This document shows positions 39,257 through 40,251 of a DNA stretch of 40,251 bases, piece by piece. The notes beneath the pieces were generated by a model. It was not told where the DNA came from and did no database searches. It worked only from the letters and a program-made list of their open reading frames with translations. Position numbers and translations under genes: made by a program. The DNA comes from a virus: positions 1-40,251 of the IMG/VR virus record IMGVR_UViG_3300033145_000513; one strand, written 5' to 3'. The stretch's first letter is position 1; every line of letters begins with the position of its first letter.

Positions 39257-40072
39257 ATGAAAAAGTATAAAATTATTATAGCATTATTATTGTTGGTGTC
39301 AATGGCTACATTCGCCCACTCGTACACTAGGGATTACGACGTAAACGATCCACTCGATCATACGTTAAATAGTAAATGGCCTGCGGAGATCCGCGAGGTT
39401 ATGGCAGACGTAGCCGAGAGGTTAACTTACCTATATGGATTTTCTACCGGGGAAACAGCGGTAGGTGCTAAAAAGATTCCGTTTGAAGTCCAGGCGGGGG
39501 ATCCTGGGGCGATAGCAAATCAAATACAATGCTATGCGAAAGACGCGACTGCAAAAGCAGAATTATATTGTCAGGATGAAGATGCAGACGTTATCCAAAT
39601 AACGACTGGAGGGAAGATAAACGCAGAAGCGTTAAGCGGAACGGCATTGCCGGCAATATGGCAAGACAAAGTTTATCCAGTCGGACATATTTATATATCA
39701 ACCGTATCAACGAATCCGAATACTCTTTTGGGTTTTGGAACTTGGGCAGCCTGGGGAGCCGGAAAAGTAATTGTTGGGCTTAATGGCGCAGATGCAGATT
39801 TTGACACGTCAGAAGAAACTGGGGGAGCAAAGACGGTTGATTCTTCTCACGCGCACTCTGTCCCCGTAACGGGTTGGGGCGTAACTGGGGGCGCCCTAGG
39901 TTCAGCAACAAGTGGAAGGATGCTGGCCGGTACTGGCACAACAGAATCGCCGGAAACATTAGAAAGCGTAAAAGCCGCTGGGGCGGCACAAGATTCTGAT
40001 TCTGGGGGGAGTACAACACTGGCTATCGTACAACCATATATTGTGGCTTACCTTTGGGAAAGGACTTCATAA
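39257..40072 (+). CDS. Tail collar/fibre protein with signal peptide (gp10 C-terminal-like)
   Basis: A 271-residue protein. GAAAGGA six bases before ATG 39257 fixes the start. Residues 1-22 are a signal peptide (IIIALLLLVSMATFAHS). Residues about 130-185 (YPVGHIYISTVSTNPNTLLG to GKVIVGLNGADADFD) match the conserved end of phage fibres of the T4 gp10/collar C-terminal type, ending IVQPYIVAYLWERTS. Family members lack a signal peptide. It precedes the hub gene across the circular junction. It probably binds the receptor. Confidence 0.7.
   Translation: MKKYKIIIALLLLVSMATFAHSYTRDYDVNDPLDHTLNSKWPAEIREVMADVAERLTYLYGFSTGETAVGAKKIPFEVQAGDPGAIANQIQCYAKDATAKAELYCQDEDADVIQITTGGKINAEALSGTALPAIWQDKVYPVGHIYISTVSTNPNTLLGFGTWAAWGAGKVIVGLNGADADFDTSEETGGAKTVDSSHAHSVPVTGWGVTGGALGSATSGRMLAGTGTTESPETLESVKAAGAAQDSDSGGSTTLAIVQPYIVAYLWERTS
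39275..39302 (-). promoter_or_regulatory. Perfect consensus promoter for the HNH gene (minus strand)
   Basis: Reading the minus strand, TTGACA (39302-39297) is followed after 16 bases by TATAAT (39280-39275). Both hexamers match the sigma70 consensus exactly. Transcription would start at about 39268 and run into the HNH gene. The promoter lies within the signal-peptide codons of the opposite-strand fibre gene. Confidence 0.85.
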
Positions 40073-40073
40073 T

Positions 40074-40139
40074 ATGGCAAATACAAAAAAGACAAAAGAT
40101 TTGCTGGAAAAAGAGATCAAAAGGTTAGAGCCGATATAG
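40074..40139 (+). CDS. 5' part of small coiled-coil gene, ending in amber at the repeat boundary
   Basis: ATG 40074 with AAAGGA upstream begins 21 codons (MANTKKTKDLLEKEIKRLE) ended by TAG 40137-40139. The same frame then continues through the terminal repeat to TAA 135-137 (window start). The amber lies exactly at the edge of the repeat. Elsewhere TAG ends many genes normally. A mutated CAG, readthrough or assembly error are possible. Confidence 0.5.
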   Translation: MANTKKTKDLLEKEIKRLEPI

Positions 40140-40251
40140 GCTGAACAGCAAAAAATAGTTGATGATCTTGAACGGAAAAAAGTTCATGCTGATCAATATT
40201 ATGATGATGCTTTGGTTAAGCTGAATGAAATAAAAGACACAACTGCGGAAT
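40138..40251. repeat. Terminal direct repeat, right copy
   Basis: Identical to 1-114 base for base. It shows circular continuity, so genes at the two window ends are neighbours. Confidence 0.97.

Noticed and set aside
1-40251. Reassignment of TAG to an amino acid, prompted by the amber near the junction
   Set aside because: TAG properly ends many tightly spaced genes (11433, 20510, 24827, 25467, 30388, 31320), so the code is standard; TGA and TAA are used normally too.
1-40251. CRISPR array, tRNA genes, integrase with att site, reverse transcriptase or diversity-generating retroelement
   Set aside because: No regularly spaced long repeats, no cloverleaf with CCA, no tyrosine or serine recombinase motif and no RT motif or template/variable repeat pair were seen on either strand.

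Overview
The window is an essentially complete genome of a tailed double-stranded DNA phage, seen as a circular or terminally repetitive contig. Bases 1-114 are repeated exactly at 40138-40251, so the unique length is about 40,137 bp. The gene order and protein types (P22-type portal, HK97-fold capsid protein, gp4-like adaptor, gp10-like propeller, three consecutive internal/ejection-type proteins, no tail tube or tape measure) point to a short-tailed, podovirus-like virion. The DNA is AT-rich. All three stop codons are used as normal stops, so the code is standard. Lipoproteins with classical lipoboxes and an O-antigen ligase-like membrane protein suggest a Gram-negative (diderm) host, probably environmental. 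The host genus cannot be named from the sequence. I see no integrase, tRNA, CRISPR array, DNA polymerase or obvious endolysin.

Layout, + strand unless stated. 40074-40139 plus 3-137: small coiled-coil gene split by an in-frame amber codon at the repeat boundary. 137-3115: tail hub/propeller protein and fibre-like proteins. 3127-3469: two small genes, one a CxxCxxCC (YkgJ-type) protein. 3486-9775: three internal virion proteins, the last 1599 aa. 9985-11229: O-antigen ligase/polymerase-like membrane protein. 11243-11433: promoter and ribbon-helix-helix regulator. 11444-16574: recombination module (SMC/RecF-like ATPase, RecT annealing protein, PD-(D/E)xK exonuclease, small membrane proteins, DnaQ-type exonuclease). 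16561-16705: a promoter followed by a compact, pseudoknotted RNA ending in a U-run. 16717-17409: replication initiator with a lambda-O-style iteron origin inside the gene. 17393-20510: accessory genes including a VRR-NUC nuclease, a glycosyltransferase-like protein and a probable small terminase. 20538-23280: a packed cassette of tiny genes around an N6-adenine methyltransferase, stitched together by short repeated linkers. 23277-24827: large terminase, followed by a strong terminator. 24973-33297: head and connector genes. 33269-36163: large fibre with YadA-head-like repeats. 36182-38759: small membrane proteins and four lipoproteins, one on the minus strand behind a shared divergent operator region. 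38764-39228 (minus): HNH endonuclease with its own consensus promoter. 39257-40072: a second fibre/collar-type protein.

Packaging would use the two terminases, with the capsid assembled from portal, scaffold, major capsid and staple-like proteins. Replication probably starts at the iterons in the initiator gene using host polymerase, and RecT with its exonuclease supports recombination-dependent replication. The envelope-directed genes (ligase-like protein, glycosyltransferase-like protein, lipoproteins) look suited to altering the host surface or excluding other phages.

Most notable are: (1) the promoter-driven pseudoknotted RNA upstream of the initiator; (2) virion-type proteins with Sec signal peptides; (3) a phage O-antigen ligase-like gene; (4) a 4.77-kb stretch (33576-38349) without a single GATC in an otherwise GATC-rich genome that carries its own adenine methyltransferase; (5) mosaic linker repeats joining the small early genes.
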